Positions 21,752 through 29,462 are shown, counted from the stretch's first letter. The stretch: DNA of 33,753 nucleotides from Archangiaceae bacterium (GCA_016879935.1 JAACJQ010000090.1:1-33753), one strand, 5' to 3'. A program made the numbers and translations. Notes: generated by a model from the sequence alone, not told the origin.

Positions 21752-22818
21752 GGAGTCCTCGTGAGGCGGCGGTAGTGCGCCTCCCACTGGTCGACGATGG
21801 GCGACAGCTGGAAGCGGGAGACGGCGGCGTCGCGCGCGGCCTTCGACATGGTTCGGTGCAGCGGGGCGTCGTCGAGCAGCGTTCGTGCGCTCGCGGCCAT
21901 CGCCGCGACGTCTCCGACGGAGTGCAGAAAGCCGTTCACGCCATGGGTGACGACCTCGGGCAGCCCACCCACGTTCGACGCGATGACGGGAACGCCGCAG
22001 CTCATCGCTTCGAGCGCCGCCAGCCCGAAGCTCTCGAGCTCACTCGGCAGGAGGAACACCGCGCCGCGCTGGAGGTGTGGAGCGACGTCACGACACTCGC
22101 CGAGCAGCGTCACGCCACGCACGCCGTCGCGACGAATGACGTTCTCGACGTTCACGCGTTCGGGTCCATCGCCGAGCAGAAGCAGTTCGTCTGCACCGCT
22201 GCGCGCATGAATCGCGAGCACGTCTTCGATGCGCTTCACCGAGCGGAAGTTCGAGTTGTGCACGAGCACGCGGCCAGCCGGAGCACCCGGCGTGAAGCGC
22301 GTCGTGTCGACGAAGTTCGAGAGCACCTGCACGTCGACGTCGGCGAGCGAGGTCGCCTTCAGGGCGAGGAACTTCGATGGTGCGGTGACGAGCTGGGCGC
22401 GCCGAAGCGCGTGTCGAACCATCGGCGCGTAGGCCTGCTCAGCGCCGAGCGTCAGCACGTCGGTTCCATGCACCGTCACCACGAGCGCGGGAGCCTTCCG
22501 GCCCAGCACCTCGCCCGCGAGCGCCGCGCTGACCGCGAAGGGCAGGGCGTAGTGCACGTGCACCACGTCGAGCTCGAGTCGCGTCAATGTGGAAGCCAGC
22601 GCGAGGCCGAGATCGCCCGAGGGCAACACGGGATGCGTCGGAACGCCGACCTCGTGCACCGTCACGTTCTTCGCGTCGCCTAGCCGAGGCGGTCGCGCAG
22701 CAGCGATGAAGTGAACGTCGTGTCCGCGTTCGGCGAGCGAGAGCCCGAGCTCCGTCGCGATGACGCCGCTGCCGCCGTACGACGCGTGACACACGATGCC
22801 GATGCGAAGCCCGCTCAT
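21748..22818 (-). CDS. bshA: N-acetyl-alpha-D-glucosaminyl L-malate synthase
   Basis: 356 residues, family GT4. It joins GlcNAc from UDP-GlcNAc to L-malate, the first step of bacillithiol synthesis. The N-terminus LRIGIVCHASYGGSGVIATE, with VHVHYALPFAVSAAL (about 86-100) and LVVTVHGTDVLTLG (112-125), follows Bacillus BshA closely. LVHNSNFRSVKRIEDVLAIH (185-204), LLLLGDGPE (212-220) and the EX7E motif in ESFGLAALEAMSCGVPVIAS (Glu 262 and 270) form the UDP-sugar site. The ATG overlaps the bshC stop and the stop overlaps the PIG-L start, both as ATGA. Cytoplasmic. Confidence 0.95.
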   Translation of the reverse strand: MSGLRIGIVCHASYGGSGVIATELGLSLAERGHDVHFIAAARPPRLGDAKNVTVHEVGVPTHPVLPSGDLGLALASTLTRLELDVVHVHYALPFAVSAALAGEVLGRKAPALVVTVHGTDVLTLGAEQAYAPMVRHALRRAQLVTAPSKFLALKATSLADVDVQVLSNFVDTTRFTPGAPAGRVLVHNSNFRSVKRIEDVLAIHARSGADELLLLGDGPERVNVENVIRRDGVRGVTLLGECRDVAPHLQRGAVFLLPSELESFGLAALEAMSCGVPVIASNVGGLPEVVTHGVNGFLHSVGDVAAMAASARTLLDDAPLHRTMSKAARDAAVSRFQLSPIVDQWEAHYRRLTRTP

Positions 22819-24302
22819 GTGAACTCCGGCGAGAGCGTGATGACCTCGTGGCCGAACGGAACGACGCGCGACTCGACGAGCTTCACGAACGCCTCGATGC
22901 CGAACGACGCGAAGAACCCAGCGGCGCCGAGCACCCGCTCCTGCGGCTGACCGTTCGGAAACAGCGCGCGCTGCAGTCGATCGACCCGGCCCGCGAGCAC
23001 CTCGTCTTTCGTGAGCCGCTCCCGGTTCAGCCGGGCCCCCAGCCGATTCGCCGCCCGCGCGATGGTCTTGCGCGTTCGCTCCACCGCGTCGTCGACGCCT
23101 TGCACGCTCGAGAGCACCGGCTCGATGGCTGCGAGCAACTGCTGCTCCACGTCTTCGGTCGTGCCCCTGGGCGCCAGCTTTCGAAGCAGTGTCTCTCTCG
23201 GCACTTCCACTTCCGCGGGCGTGAGCCCCAACGTCTCGAGCAACGCCTTCGGCCGCGCCTCGACCACGCGAAACCGCGCGCGCGGCATCACCATCGGCAT
23301 CGAAAGCCCGAAGTGCGAATAGAGCGGAGCCAGCTGCGCGAAGTAGTTCAGCTCGCCCGGGCCTCCGACGATGGCCGCCGTCGGCAACAACGTGTCTTGA
23401 ATGATGGGCCGCAGCAGCGCCGAGCTGCTCACACAGAGTGGATCCTCCGGCAGCTTCGCCGACGCCTCCGCCCGAAACCGTGCGCCAGCTCGGCCATCGG
23501 GATGAATGAACGTGAGCGCCGAATCACGAACGCGCACCTGCACGTCGAAGCCCGCACGCTCGAGGTCGTCGCTGCGTTGCTGGAGCACTCGCGTGATGAC
23601 GTCACACTCCGCGAGCGCTCGTTCGTGCACGGAACGCGCGACCCTCGCGAGCACCTCGTCACGCGGGTCGAGAATGACGAGCGACGGGAACAGCTCCGAC
23701 AGCACGCCAGCAAACGCGGTCACCCAGGTGGCTTCGGGCCGGTAGTGCCGCGTGAACAGCGCCGAGACCTCGTCTGCGTGCGGCCACCCATCGAGGGCAG
23801 CTCCCAGCGTCGAGAGCGCTTCATCGACCCCCGCGCCCAACTGCACCGACGACATCGACGCGCGCTCGACGTGCGGCGAGGCGAGCGAGAGCTTCGTCAG
23901 CGCTCCGTCTCTGCCGTGCACGACCGTGTGAGCAATCTCGTCGAAGTCGTGGTCTTCACTCTGCAACCAGAAGACAGGCACGCACTCGAGCGCGCGCGCC
24001 GTCACGACCGCCGTGGCTGCTTTGTAGAGGGAATACAGCGGGCCGAGGAACAGCCCGACCTGCTGTCCCGTCACCACGACCGGCGCGCCACCCGCGAGCG
24101 CGTCGAGCGACGTCTCACGCGCTGACGTCAACGGTCGTCGCGCCGCCTGTGCCCTCAGCGCCGAGACGACCTCGGCCTTCACCCCGCGCGCACGGGCCTG
24201 CCGAACGAACTCCGCCCGTCTCGATGGGTGTCGAAACCCGTCATCGAGAAAGCGAAGGGCGCCCGGCTCGGCCTTCAGGAACGCGGGGGAAAAGGCCGAC
24301 AT
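22815..24302 (-). CDS. bshC: Bacillithiol biosynthesis cysteine-adding enzyme
   Basis: 495 residues, slightly under the usual 510-540. BshC adds cysteine to GlcN-malate in the last step of bacillithiol synthesis. Family hallmarks are VVVTGQQVGLFLGPLYSLYK (75-94) in the nucleotide-binding region and VPVFWLQSEDHDFDEIA (108-124). LLRPIIQDTLLPTAAIVGGP and GELNYFAQLAPLYSHFGLSM follow in the centre, then a C-terminal coiled coil (about 390-450) with a terminal FASFGIEAFVKLVESRV. It starts seven bases after the DUF2911 gene and overlaps bshA by four bases, so it belongs to one transcription unit with both. Confidence 0.95.
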   Translation of the reverse strand: MSAFSPAFLKAEPGALRFLDDGFRHPSRRAEFVRQARARGVKAEVVSALRAQAARRPLTSARETSLDALAGGAPVVVTGQQVGLFLGPLYSLYKAATAVVTARALECVPVFWLQSEDHDFDEIAHTVVHGRDGALTKLSLASPHVERASMSSVQLGAGVDEALSTLGAALDGWPHADEVSALFTRHYRPEATWVTAFAGVLSELFPSLVILDPRDEVLARVARSVHERALAECDVITRVLQQRSDDLERAGFDVQVRVRDSALTFIHPDGRAGARFRAEASAKLPEDPLCVSSSALLRPIIQDTLLPTAAIVGGPGELNYFAQLAPLYSHFGLSMPMVMPRARFRVVEARPKALLETLGLTPAEVEVPRETLLRKLAPRGTTEDVEQQLLAAIEPVLSSVQGVDDAVERTRKTIARAANRLGARLNRERLTKDEVLAGRVDRLQRALFPNGQPQERVLGAAGFFASFGIEAFVKLVESRVVPFGHEVITLSPEFT

Positions 24303-24309
24303 CGACGAC

Positions 24310-25140
24310 TTACTTGCCCTTCCAGTCGGTCAGCGCCTTCTTCACGTCGGCCGCGTAGAAGAAGCCCTCGGGCTTCACCTGGCCCAGCGTGTTCGCCTTC
24401 TCGGCGAGCGGCAGCGCCTCCTTGAACTTGCCCTGACCCGCGAGCGCCTGCGCCTTCACCCACGTGTTGAGCCACGTCTCGGCGATGGCGATGGACTTGT
24501 CGGCGAAGGCGAGCGCGTTCGCGAAGTCCTTCTCCTCGAGGTAGTAGCGCGCGGCCTGCGTCATCTGCGCCGACGGGTTCTCGGCCATGGCCTTGATGTT
24601 GGCGGCGGCCTGCTCGGCGGTCTTCAGCTTCACCGGCAACGAGACGCGAACCTTCTCCCACTCGAGGTCGACGCTCGCCGTGTCGTTGGTGAAGTTCGAC
24701 ACGAGGTACGCGAGGCGCTCCCGCGCGGCGATGGCCTGTGGCTTCACGGCGACTCGCACCAGGTCGTTGCCTCCTTTGTACTCGTCGCTGCCCCAGAGGT
24801 CGTTCACCTTGCTGAGAATGAGCGTCCACGACGAGGCGCCGGGAATCGTGAAGAAGCCGTACGTGCCCGCGGGCACCTGCGTCTCGCCGATGACGACCGG
24901 CATGCTGAACGTGATGGTGGTGTTCTTGTTCGCGCCCGCGCGCCAGACCTTGTCGAGCGGCACGAGCCCGCCCCAGATCTTGCGGCCCTTCACGGCGGGG
25001 CTGCTGTAGTCGACGGTGATGGTGGTGAGGCCCGCGGTCTGCACGACCTTCGCTTCAGGGCTGAGCGCCGGCAGCTTCAGCTGGGCGAAGGCAGAGACGG
25101 CAGAGAGACACGCGACGAGAACGACGAGACGAAAAGACAT
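24310..25140 (-). CDS. Exported DUF2911 protein with TPR-like tail
   Basis: 276 residues from ATG 25140, with GAGGGG upstream. Signal peptide MSFRLVVLVACLSAVSAFA. The DUF2911 domain (about 20-180) shows the usual run: VDYSSPAVKGRKIWGGLVPL, DKVWRAGANKNTTITFS, VPAGTYGFFTIPG, WTLILSK and WGSDEYKGGNDLVRV. The last 90 residues form helical TPR-like repeats (AARYYLEEKDFANALAFADK). DUF2911 has no settled biochemical role to my knowledge. It is the first gene of the run DUF2911-bshC-bshA-PIG-L-micropeptide-symporter, with a seven-base gap to bshC, so it shares their expression and may act in the periplasm with the exported deacetylase. Confidence 0.85.
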   Translation of the reverse strand: MSFRLVVLVACLSAVSAFAQLKLPALSPEAKVVQTAGLTTITVDYSSPAVKGRKIWGGLVPLDKVWRAGANKNTTITFSMPVVIGETQVPAGTYGFFTIPGASSWTLILSKVNDLWGSDEYKGGNDLVRVAVKPQAIAARERLAYLVSNFTNDTASVDLEWEKVRVSLPVKLKTAEQAAANIKAMAENPSAQMTQAARYYLEEKDFANALAFADKSIAIAETWLNTWVKAQALAGQGKFKEALPLAEKANTLGQVKPEGFFYAADVKKALTDWKGK

Positions 25141-25156
25141 GTGACCCCTCGGAGAG

Positions 25157-25174
25157 ATGTGACCGGGCCCACAT
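25157..25174. promoter_or_regulatory. Palindrome ATGTG-N8-CACAT, possible CRP/FNR-type site
   Basis: ATGTGACCGGGCCCACAT lies 17-34 bases upstream of the DUF2911 start codon. The TGTGA-N6-CCACA core differs from the CRP consensus TGTGA-N6-TCACA at one position. Placed here it could block or modulate transcription of the bacillithiol operon. Short palindromes also occur by chance in GC-rich DNA. Confidence 0.25.
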
Positions 25175-25218
25175 GACATGAGGCGGGCGCCGGTTTCACA
25201 TTTTCTCGAAGCAGTCCG

Positions 25219-27777
25219 TCAGAGTGCTGCCATCTGCTCACCACACAGGTGCGCGAGCGCCATGATGGTCCACTGCGGGTTGATGCCGGCGCAGTCGGGG
25301 AACAGCGACCCGTCGCACACGCGCAGGTTGTCCATGCCGCGCACGCGGAAGTCGGCGCCCACGGGGCCAATCGCGTCGTCGGTGCTCATGCCGTTGCCGC
25401 CCTGCGGGTGGCCGGTGCCGACGACGAGGTCACGCAGGTCTTTCAGCTGCGTCTCGTACGCCTTCAGCTCGTTCGCGTCGGAGACGACGATGCCGTGCGC
25501 CGTCGGCATGATGAGCTCGTTGATGGGCTCGGGGTTGCGGTCGTCCATCAGCGCGCGGGCAATCACGCCGTGGCCGTGGTGGAGGCGCGAGAGGTCGTCG
25601 AGGCCGATGGGCAGCTGCACCTTGCCGTCGGCGTCGACGGTGCCCGAGGCGAGCGTGGCGACGAGCGGCGCGACCACCGCGAAGTTGCGGTAGTTCTGCA
25701 TGCGCGCCTGGTGCACCTCGAGGTACCCGGGCAGCACCATCGCGTGCGCGGCCGGCGGGTTGAACCACGACTCGATGACGAAGCGCGGCCCCGGCTCGTT
25801 CGGCCAGAAGAAGTGCGAAATCTGAAGCGAGCCGTACGACTGAATCGGCTCCTGCAAAAACGCGAAGACGGGCGCGCCGATGTTCGCCGAGAGCCGCTTG
25901 CCGATGAGCCGGTGCGCGAGGCCCGAGCGCAGCAACGCCGCCGACGACTGAATCGGGCCGCACGAGACGACGTACTCCTTCGCCTTCACCGAGAGCGTCT
26001 GCGAGCCGTCGCCCACCGCCACCTGCGCGCCCGTCACCTTCGTGCCCGACAGCTCGAAGCGGTGCAGCCGCGCGAGCTCGATGACGTCGAGGTTGCCCGT
26101 CTCGAGCCCTTCTTTGAGGTGCACCTGCAGGCTGTTGCGCTTGGCCTCGTATGAGCAGCCGAGGTTGCAGTACCCGCAGCCGCGGCAGGTCGAGCGCTTG
26201 ATGTTCACGTTGCATTCGTAGAGCCCCGGCACGTTCGGCAGCGCGGGCGGGTGCTTCGCCACCGGGCCCCACGCCTGCTCGAGGTACGAGAGGGCCGGGT
26301 TCAACCGGGCTCCAGGCGCGAGCGCTTCACTCGCGGGAATGATGCCGAGCTCGGCTGCCACCGCGTCGTACGCGCGGTTGAGCTCGCTCTCGCTCACGGG
26401 GAAGCCGACGTTCGCCCAGCGCTGGAAGATGGGCTTCGGCAAGCGGAAGCACACCGCGTTGTTGTGCAAGCCACCACCACCGACGGCGCGCGCCTGCAGC
26501 ACGGTGATGTTGCGGTACTTCGCGGGGTCGACCTTCGGGCGGCCGACGTCGAGCGCGTTCTGCAGCCCGCCCATCGCGTACGTGCGTGAGAGGCCGTCGA
26601 TTTCGCCGCTCGAGAACGAGGGTTCGTGGTGGTACCGGCCCGCCTCGAGCAGACACACCTTCTTGCCCGCCTTGGCGAGGCGGTTGGCGAGCAGGCTGCC
26701 CGCGACGCCCGAGCCCGCGATGAGCACGTCGTACTGGCCCACCGGCTTCTGCTTGATGGCGAGCTTGAGGGAGCCGGGGCCAGGCGACGTCGGCGCGCGC
26801 ACGTACCCGATGGAGGTGTCGACGCTCGGGCACGAGTAGTACGTGGCCATCAACACCACGTGCAGCGAGTGCGCCGCAGAGCGCAGGTCGCGCTCGAGCA
26901 CCGTGTTCACCGGGTTGTTCAGCACGTCGCGAACCACCTGCCGCAGCTTCGTCGCGTCGAGCTGACCGAGCGCCTGACCGACGAGCGTGTCGACCGCCGC
27001 GCCGACGACGTTCTGCAGCAGCGCGCCCAGGTCGATGGAGGAGTTGGCGAGGTACTTCTCGAGCTGCTCGATGACCTCGGCCGGCGTCGCCACCTTCTGC
27101 CCGGGAATGTAGACGTCGAGCAGCAGGCTCACGAGCAGCTGCTGGTGCCAGAGAATCGAGCGGCTGCCGGAGAAGAAGAGCGGCACCACCGAGTACACCT
27201 CGGAGAGCCGCGCGTTCATGAAGCCCAGGAAGTCCTGCTGGGCGAGCTTCGTCTCGAACGGCGACGCCGAGCCCGGGAACTCGAGCGAGCCGAGCTGGTC
27301 CATCAGGTCGGGCAGCGCGACGTGCAGCTCTCCATCGGCGACGACTTCTCCGCGCGAGAGGTCGCTCACCGTCACGCTCAGCAGGGTCGAGAGGTCGCCG
27401 AGCGCGTCGAGCGCCTGCACGGCTCCGTCAGCGCGCAGCTGCTTGAAGCCCTTGAGCAGGTACGGCGCTCCGCCCGGGCCGGTGAACTCGATGTTGAACT
27501 CGAACTCCTGCTCGCGCCGGCTCGGCGTCGTGGGCCGGAACATCTCGATGGTGCCGCCGGTGATGCTGAAGCGCCGCGGAAACAACCCGTCTTTCCACTG
27601 CACCGTTCCGCCCGAGACCTGACAGACGTGGGCCGGGCCCGCGATGAAGGCGTTGAGCGAGCCGATGACCTGCGTCGTCGAGAACGCGAACGACTCGACC
27701 GAGCCATTGGAGCGGCGTGTCACCTGGCCGCGCATCGCTTCGAGAACACGAACTCCGACGGCGTTCGAGATGGGCAT
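25219..27777 (-). CDS. GMC-type FAD oxidoreductase fused to a large N-terminal domain
   Basis: 852 residues from ATG 27777. The first 340 residues form a separate region with no signal peptide; it has beta sequence near the start (CQVSGGTVQWKDGLFPRRFS) and a helical middle. I do not recognise it. The rest is a GMC oxidoreductase: FAD motif YDVLIAGSGVAGSLLANRLA (about 347-366), the ARAVGGGGLHNNAVC loop, GHPQGGNGMSTDDAIG and a C-terminal CAGINPQWTIMALAH. A cluster STCRGCGYCNLGCSYEAKRN near residue 530 (C-x2-C-x2-C-x3-C) is ferredoxin-like and also occurs in some alcohol- and sterol-oxidising GMC proteins. The substrate is probably a hydrophobic alcohol or sterol, by analogy only. It stops 78 bases before the DUF2911 gene. 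Confidence 0.88.
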   Translation of the reverse strand: MPISNAVGVRVLEAMRGQVTRRSNGSVESFAFSTTQVIGSLNAFIAGPAHVCQVSGGTVQWKDGLFPRRFSITGGTIEMFRPTTPSRREQEFEFNIEFTGPGGAPYLLKGFKQLRADGAVQALDALGDLSTLLSVTVSDLSRGEVVADGELHVALPDLMDQLGSLEFPGSASPFETKLAQQDFLGFMNARLSEVYSVVPLFFSGSRSILWHQQLLVSLLLDVYIPGQKVATPAEVIEQLEKYLANSSIDLGALLQNVVGAAVDTLVGQALGQLDATKLRQVVRDVLNNPVNTVLERDLRSAAHSLHVVLMATYYSCPSVDTSIGYVRAPTSPGPGSLKLAIKQKPVGQYDVLIAGSGVAGSLLANRLAKAGKKVCLLEAGRYHHEPSFSSGEIDGLSRTYAMGGLQNALDVGRPKVDPAKYRNITVLQARAVGGGGLHNNAVCFRLPKPIFQRWANVGFPVSESELNRAYDAVAAELGIIPASEALAPGARLNPALSYLEQAWGPVAKHPPALPNVPGLYECNVNIKRSTCRGCGYCNLGCSYEAKRNSLQVHLKEGLETGNLDVIELARLHRFELSGTKVTGAQVAVGDGSQTLSVKAKEYVVSCGPIQSSAALLRSGLAHRLIGKRLSANIGAPVFAFLQEPIQSYGSLQISHFFWPNEPGPRFVIESWFNPPAAHAMVLPGYLEVHQARMQNYRNFAVVAPLVATLASGTVDADGKVQLPIGLDDLSRLHHGHGVIARALMDDRNPEPINELIMPTAHGIVVSDANELKAYETQLKDLRDLVVGTGHPQGGNGMSTDDAIGPVGADFRVRGMDNLRVCDGSLFPDCAGINPQWTIMALAHLCGEQMAAL

Positions 27778-27873
27778 GTGTGTTTTCCCCCGCGTGAAGA
27801 GGCGCGAACCGTACCGCGCGGCGTGCCCACCCGAACGGAGGAAACGGCAGACGAAGGTCAGGTCAGTGCAGAA

Positions 27874-27898
27874 GTGCCTCGGCGTCTTCGAGGGGCAC
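27874..27898 (+). other. Hairpin upstream of the tRNA-like unit
   Basis: GTGCCTCG and CGAGGGGCAC enclose GCGTCTT. Eight pairs form if two G of the right arm bulge out. It lies 34 bases before the tRNA-like 3' half on the same strand and could be part of a larger structured RNA. Read on the minus strand it would be in the leader of the GMC oxidoreductase gene. Confidence 0.4.
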
Positions 27899-27932
27899 GA
27901 CACGCCCGGCCGAGCAGGCCCCACACGCACTT

Positions 27933-28010
27933 CGGATGCCGCAGGTTCGACTCCTGCCGACCCGACTCATCGGGTCGTAGCTCAGACGGTAGAGCACCGC
28001 CTTGAAACGG
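27933..28010 (+). tRNA. Circularly permuted tRNA-like unit (3' half, CTCAT, 5' half), anticodon GAA
   Basis: 27933-27965 reads as a tRNA 3' half: CGG (end of anticodon stem), ATGCC (variable loop), GCAGG-TTCGACT-CCTGC (T arm), CGACCCG (acceptor strand) and A73. After CTCAT, 27971-28010 is a 5' half: CGGGTCG (acceptor), TA, GCTC-AGACGGTA-GAGC (D arm), A, CCGCC (anticodon stem), TTGAAAC (loop with U33 and GAA), GG. Joining 28010 to 27933 gives a 73-base tRNA with every stem perfect (7, 4, 5 and 5 pairs), with no base missing or duplicated. CCA is not encoded. The acceptor and T arm resemble tRNA-Lys, while the anticodon would read Phe codons. No second copy of either half lies nearby. It may be a functional permuted tRNA, a tRNA-derived RNA, or an inserted circle of a tandem tRNA unit. 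Confidence 0.5.
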
Positions 28011-28012
28011 AA

Positions 28013-28028
28013 GAGAACGCGAGTTCTC
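28013..28028 (+). other. Stem-loop with GCGA (GNRA) tetraloop next to the tRNA-like 5' half
   Basis: GAGAAC and GTTCTC form six perfect pairs closed by GCGA, two bases after the tRNA-like unit. GNRA loops are a mark of structured RNA, so the transcript of this region may extend beyond the tRNA halves. It could also act as a 3' end stabiliser. No U-run follows (CCTGTGG), so it is not a standard terminator. Confidence 0.45.
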
Positions 28029-28149
28029 CCTGTGGCTTTCTCACTCGGGCGTGTCGTGCATTCCCACCTTCAGGAATCGGAGTCTCACCGTTGCGCAGGG
28101 CGCTGATTGCGCCGGGCGCTACATCGAACGGCCACTCCCGGAGGTCGCG

Positions 28150-28350
28150 ATGCCGCTGATGACGAAGAAGGTGAAGCTTCACGATGGAATCGTCGGCGCG
28201 CTGGTGCTCGCGAGCGTCGGGCTTGGGCAGGCGTTCGACCCGCGGTGGTACGCGCTCACGGGCCTCGTGGCGGTCGTGATGATCAGCAGCGCCTTCACCG
28301 GCTTCTGCCCGGTGCACTTCCTCGTGAGCAAAGTCGTCAAAGAGCCCTGA
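28150..28350 (+). CDS. DUF2892 small membrane protein
   Basis: 66 residues from ATG 28150, with CGGAGG about five bases upstream. A further in-frame start upstream would run back into the tRNA-like region and adds non-hydrophobic sequence, so it is rejected. The protein has two hydrophobic helices (about 12-28 and 34-50), and ALTGLVAVVMISSAFTGFCP is the family signature, as in the membrane tail of YgaP. Members are inner-membrane proteins of unclear role, sometimes fused to rhodanese domains or encoded near sulfur metabolism genes. Confidence 0.85.
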   Translation: MPLMTKKVKLHDGIVGALVLASVGLGQAFDPRWYALTGLVAVVMISSAFTGFCPVHFLVSKVVKEP

Positions 28351-28398
28351 GTCTGCTGGACGAGGTGGCAGTGCTGGGGTCAGGTGCGCCAAGGGCCG

Positions 28399-28965
28399 AT
28401 GGCAGCGAGTCGTTCGATGCGGTTGGTGCTTCTCCTTCTCTTGTGTGGCTGTGGGCGCTCGGGGCTGCTCGACGAGCTCGGTCTGGCTCCATTCGACGCA
28501 GGCACGAGCCGTGACGCGGGCGTCGATGCCGGTGTCGGTGTCGACGCGGGACTTCGTCTCGATGCCGGCGTGCGAGCGGGCCCGAGCTTCGTGTTCAAGA
28601 GCTCGAACACCTGCCCCGGCACGGGCTCCGAGATGGACCTGATTCCCCGCCCGGGTGAACGGCTCGTGCTGGTGAAGACGACGGTGCAGACCGAGTGCAG
28701 CGGCGCGGGCGGAGACTGGCTCATCGGCACGCTGCTCGACAGCACCAGCATCGCCTTCGGAGCGCACGCCTGTTTCTTCGTGCCGTCACGCCTGCAGGAC
28801 ACGTCGTGGTTCGGCCTCGCGCGCATCGACCCGAACGGACCGCTGCTCATGACGCAGACCGGGTGGTGCATTCTGCCCGTGACGACGAACGCGAAGGTGC
28901 TCGCGTGGGGGCTGTACCCGAGCGAGCAAGACGCCGTCGCCGCACGTGCTGCGCTGACGCCCTGA
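28399..28965 (+). CDS. DAG-rich lipoprotein, function unknown
   Basis: 188 residues from ATG 28399, with AAGGG just upstream; ATG 28417 is an alternative that keeps the lipobox. The signal MRLVLLLLLCGC leads to a lipidated Cys. A DAG linker (about 38-62: FDAGTSRDAGVDAGVG and VDAGLRLDAG) precedes a beta-rich domain of about 120 residues. That domain has Cys pairs (NTCPG, QTECSG, HACFF, GWCIL) and a repeated theme of W-L/F-G segments. It resembles no family I can name. It stops 14 bases before the DUF3592 gene, so the two may be co-transcribed. Confidence 0.75.
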   Translation: MAASRSMRLVLLLLLCGCGRSGLLDELGLAPFDAGTSRDAGVDAGVGVDAGLRLDAGVRAGPSFVFKSSNTCPGTGSEMDLIPRPGERLVLVKTTVQTECSGAGGDWLIGTLLDSTSIAFGAHACFFVPSRLQDTSWFGLARIDPNGPLLMTQTGWCILPVTTNAKVLAWGLYPSEQDAVAARAALTP

Positions 28966-28979
28966 ACTACGCTGCGCCG

Positions 28980-29462
28980 ATGCTCGCTGGCCTCGCTGCC
29001 GTCGTCGTCTTCTTCATCGTCGGCGCGCTCACCGCCGGCATGGGCGTGAAGCACATCGTCACCCGGCGACGCATTCGTCAGTGGCCGAAGGCGAAGGGCA
29101 CCATGCTCGAGGCGAAGCTGTCGTCGGGCGAGTCGATGTCGCAAGACGAAGACGGCGAGTGGGAGTCGTCGAGCTGGTTCGGCATCGCGGTGCGGTTTCG
29201 CTACGAGGTCGCGGGCGTTTCGTACGTGAGCACCACGCTCTCGCCGAAGCCGTTCCAGACCAACGACGCGCGTGAAGCCGACCTGCGCATGAAGAAGTAT
29301 CGCGCAGGCTCCGAGGTCGAGGTGCTCTACGACGCGAAGGACCCGAAGACGGCGTACCTCGAGAGCCCGATGAGCGGCGGTGCCATCGTGCTGCTCATTC
29401 TCGGTTCGGTCTTTCTCGTCGCGTCGCTCGGGACGATGGCCATCATGCTCGCGTCGAGCTGA
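28980..29462 (+). CDS. DUF3592-type membrane protein
   Basis: 160 residues. Two transmembrane helices (about 3-23 and 136-157) flank a soluble domain with the family pattern: RRRIRQWPKAKGTMLEAKLS, then AVRFRYEVAGVSYVSTTLSP, KKYRAGSEVEVLYDAKDPKT and AYLESP. In DUF3592 proteins the domain between the helices lies outside the membrane. No enzymatic role is known to me. The stop codon is part of the GCTGACGCCTCAGC palindrome shared with the convergent gene. Confidence 0.85.
   Translation: MLAGLAAVVVFFIVGALTAGMGVKHIVTRRRIRQWPKAKGTMLEAKLSSGESMSQDEDGEWESSSWFGIAVRFRYEVAGVSYVSTTLSPKPFQTNDAREADLRMKKYRAGSEVEVLYDAKDPKTAYLESPMSGGAIVLLILGSVFLVASLGTMAIMLASS

Larger units (their letters stand above)
27778..28149. 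other. 372-base intergenic region between divergent genes, rich in RNA-like structure
   Basis: Holds a hairpin at 27874-27898, a 4-bp hairpin GGCC-GAGCA-GGCC at 27908-27920, the permuted tRNA-like unit at 27933-28010 and a stem with a GCGA tetraloop at 28013-28028. No protein gene is visible in it. The last bases before 28150 give the GGAGG ribosome binding site of the DUF2892 gene. Confidence 0.7.

Noticed and set aside
18176-21775. Very long plus-strand frame opposite the symporter and PIG-L genes
   Set aside because: It is a shadow of GC-rich codons on the other strand. It is extremely rich in Arg, Glu and His with no domain, while the minus-strand products match known families.
27893-27965. 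A normal, unpermuted tRNA ending with the T arm at 27941-27957
   Set aside because: The 73 bases before its end have no matching acceptor strand, D arm or full anticodon stem. The matching parts are found only downstream.
27933-28010. Two-piece (permuted) tmRNA gene
   Set aside because: tmRNA has a stemless D region and no anticodon arm, and needs a tag-coding segment and pseudoknots. This unit has a full D stem and one side of an anticodon arm, and no tag frame is seen.
28051-28149. Upstream start for the DUF2892 protein giving 99 residues
   Set aside because: The extra 33 residues are not hydrophobic and lack family similarity. A strong GGAGG precedes ATG 28150.
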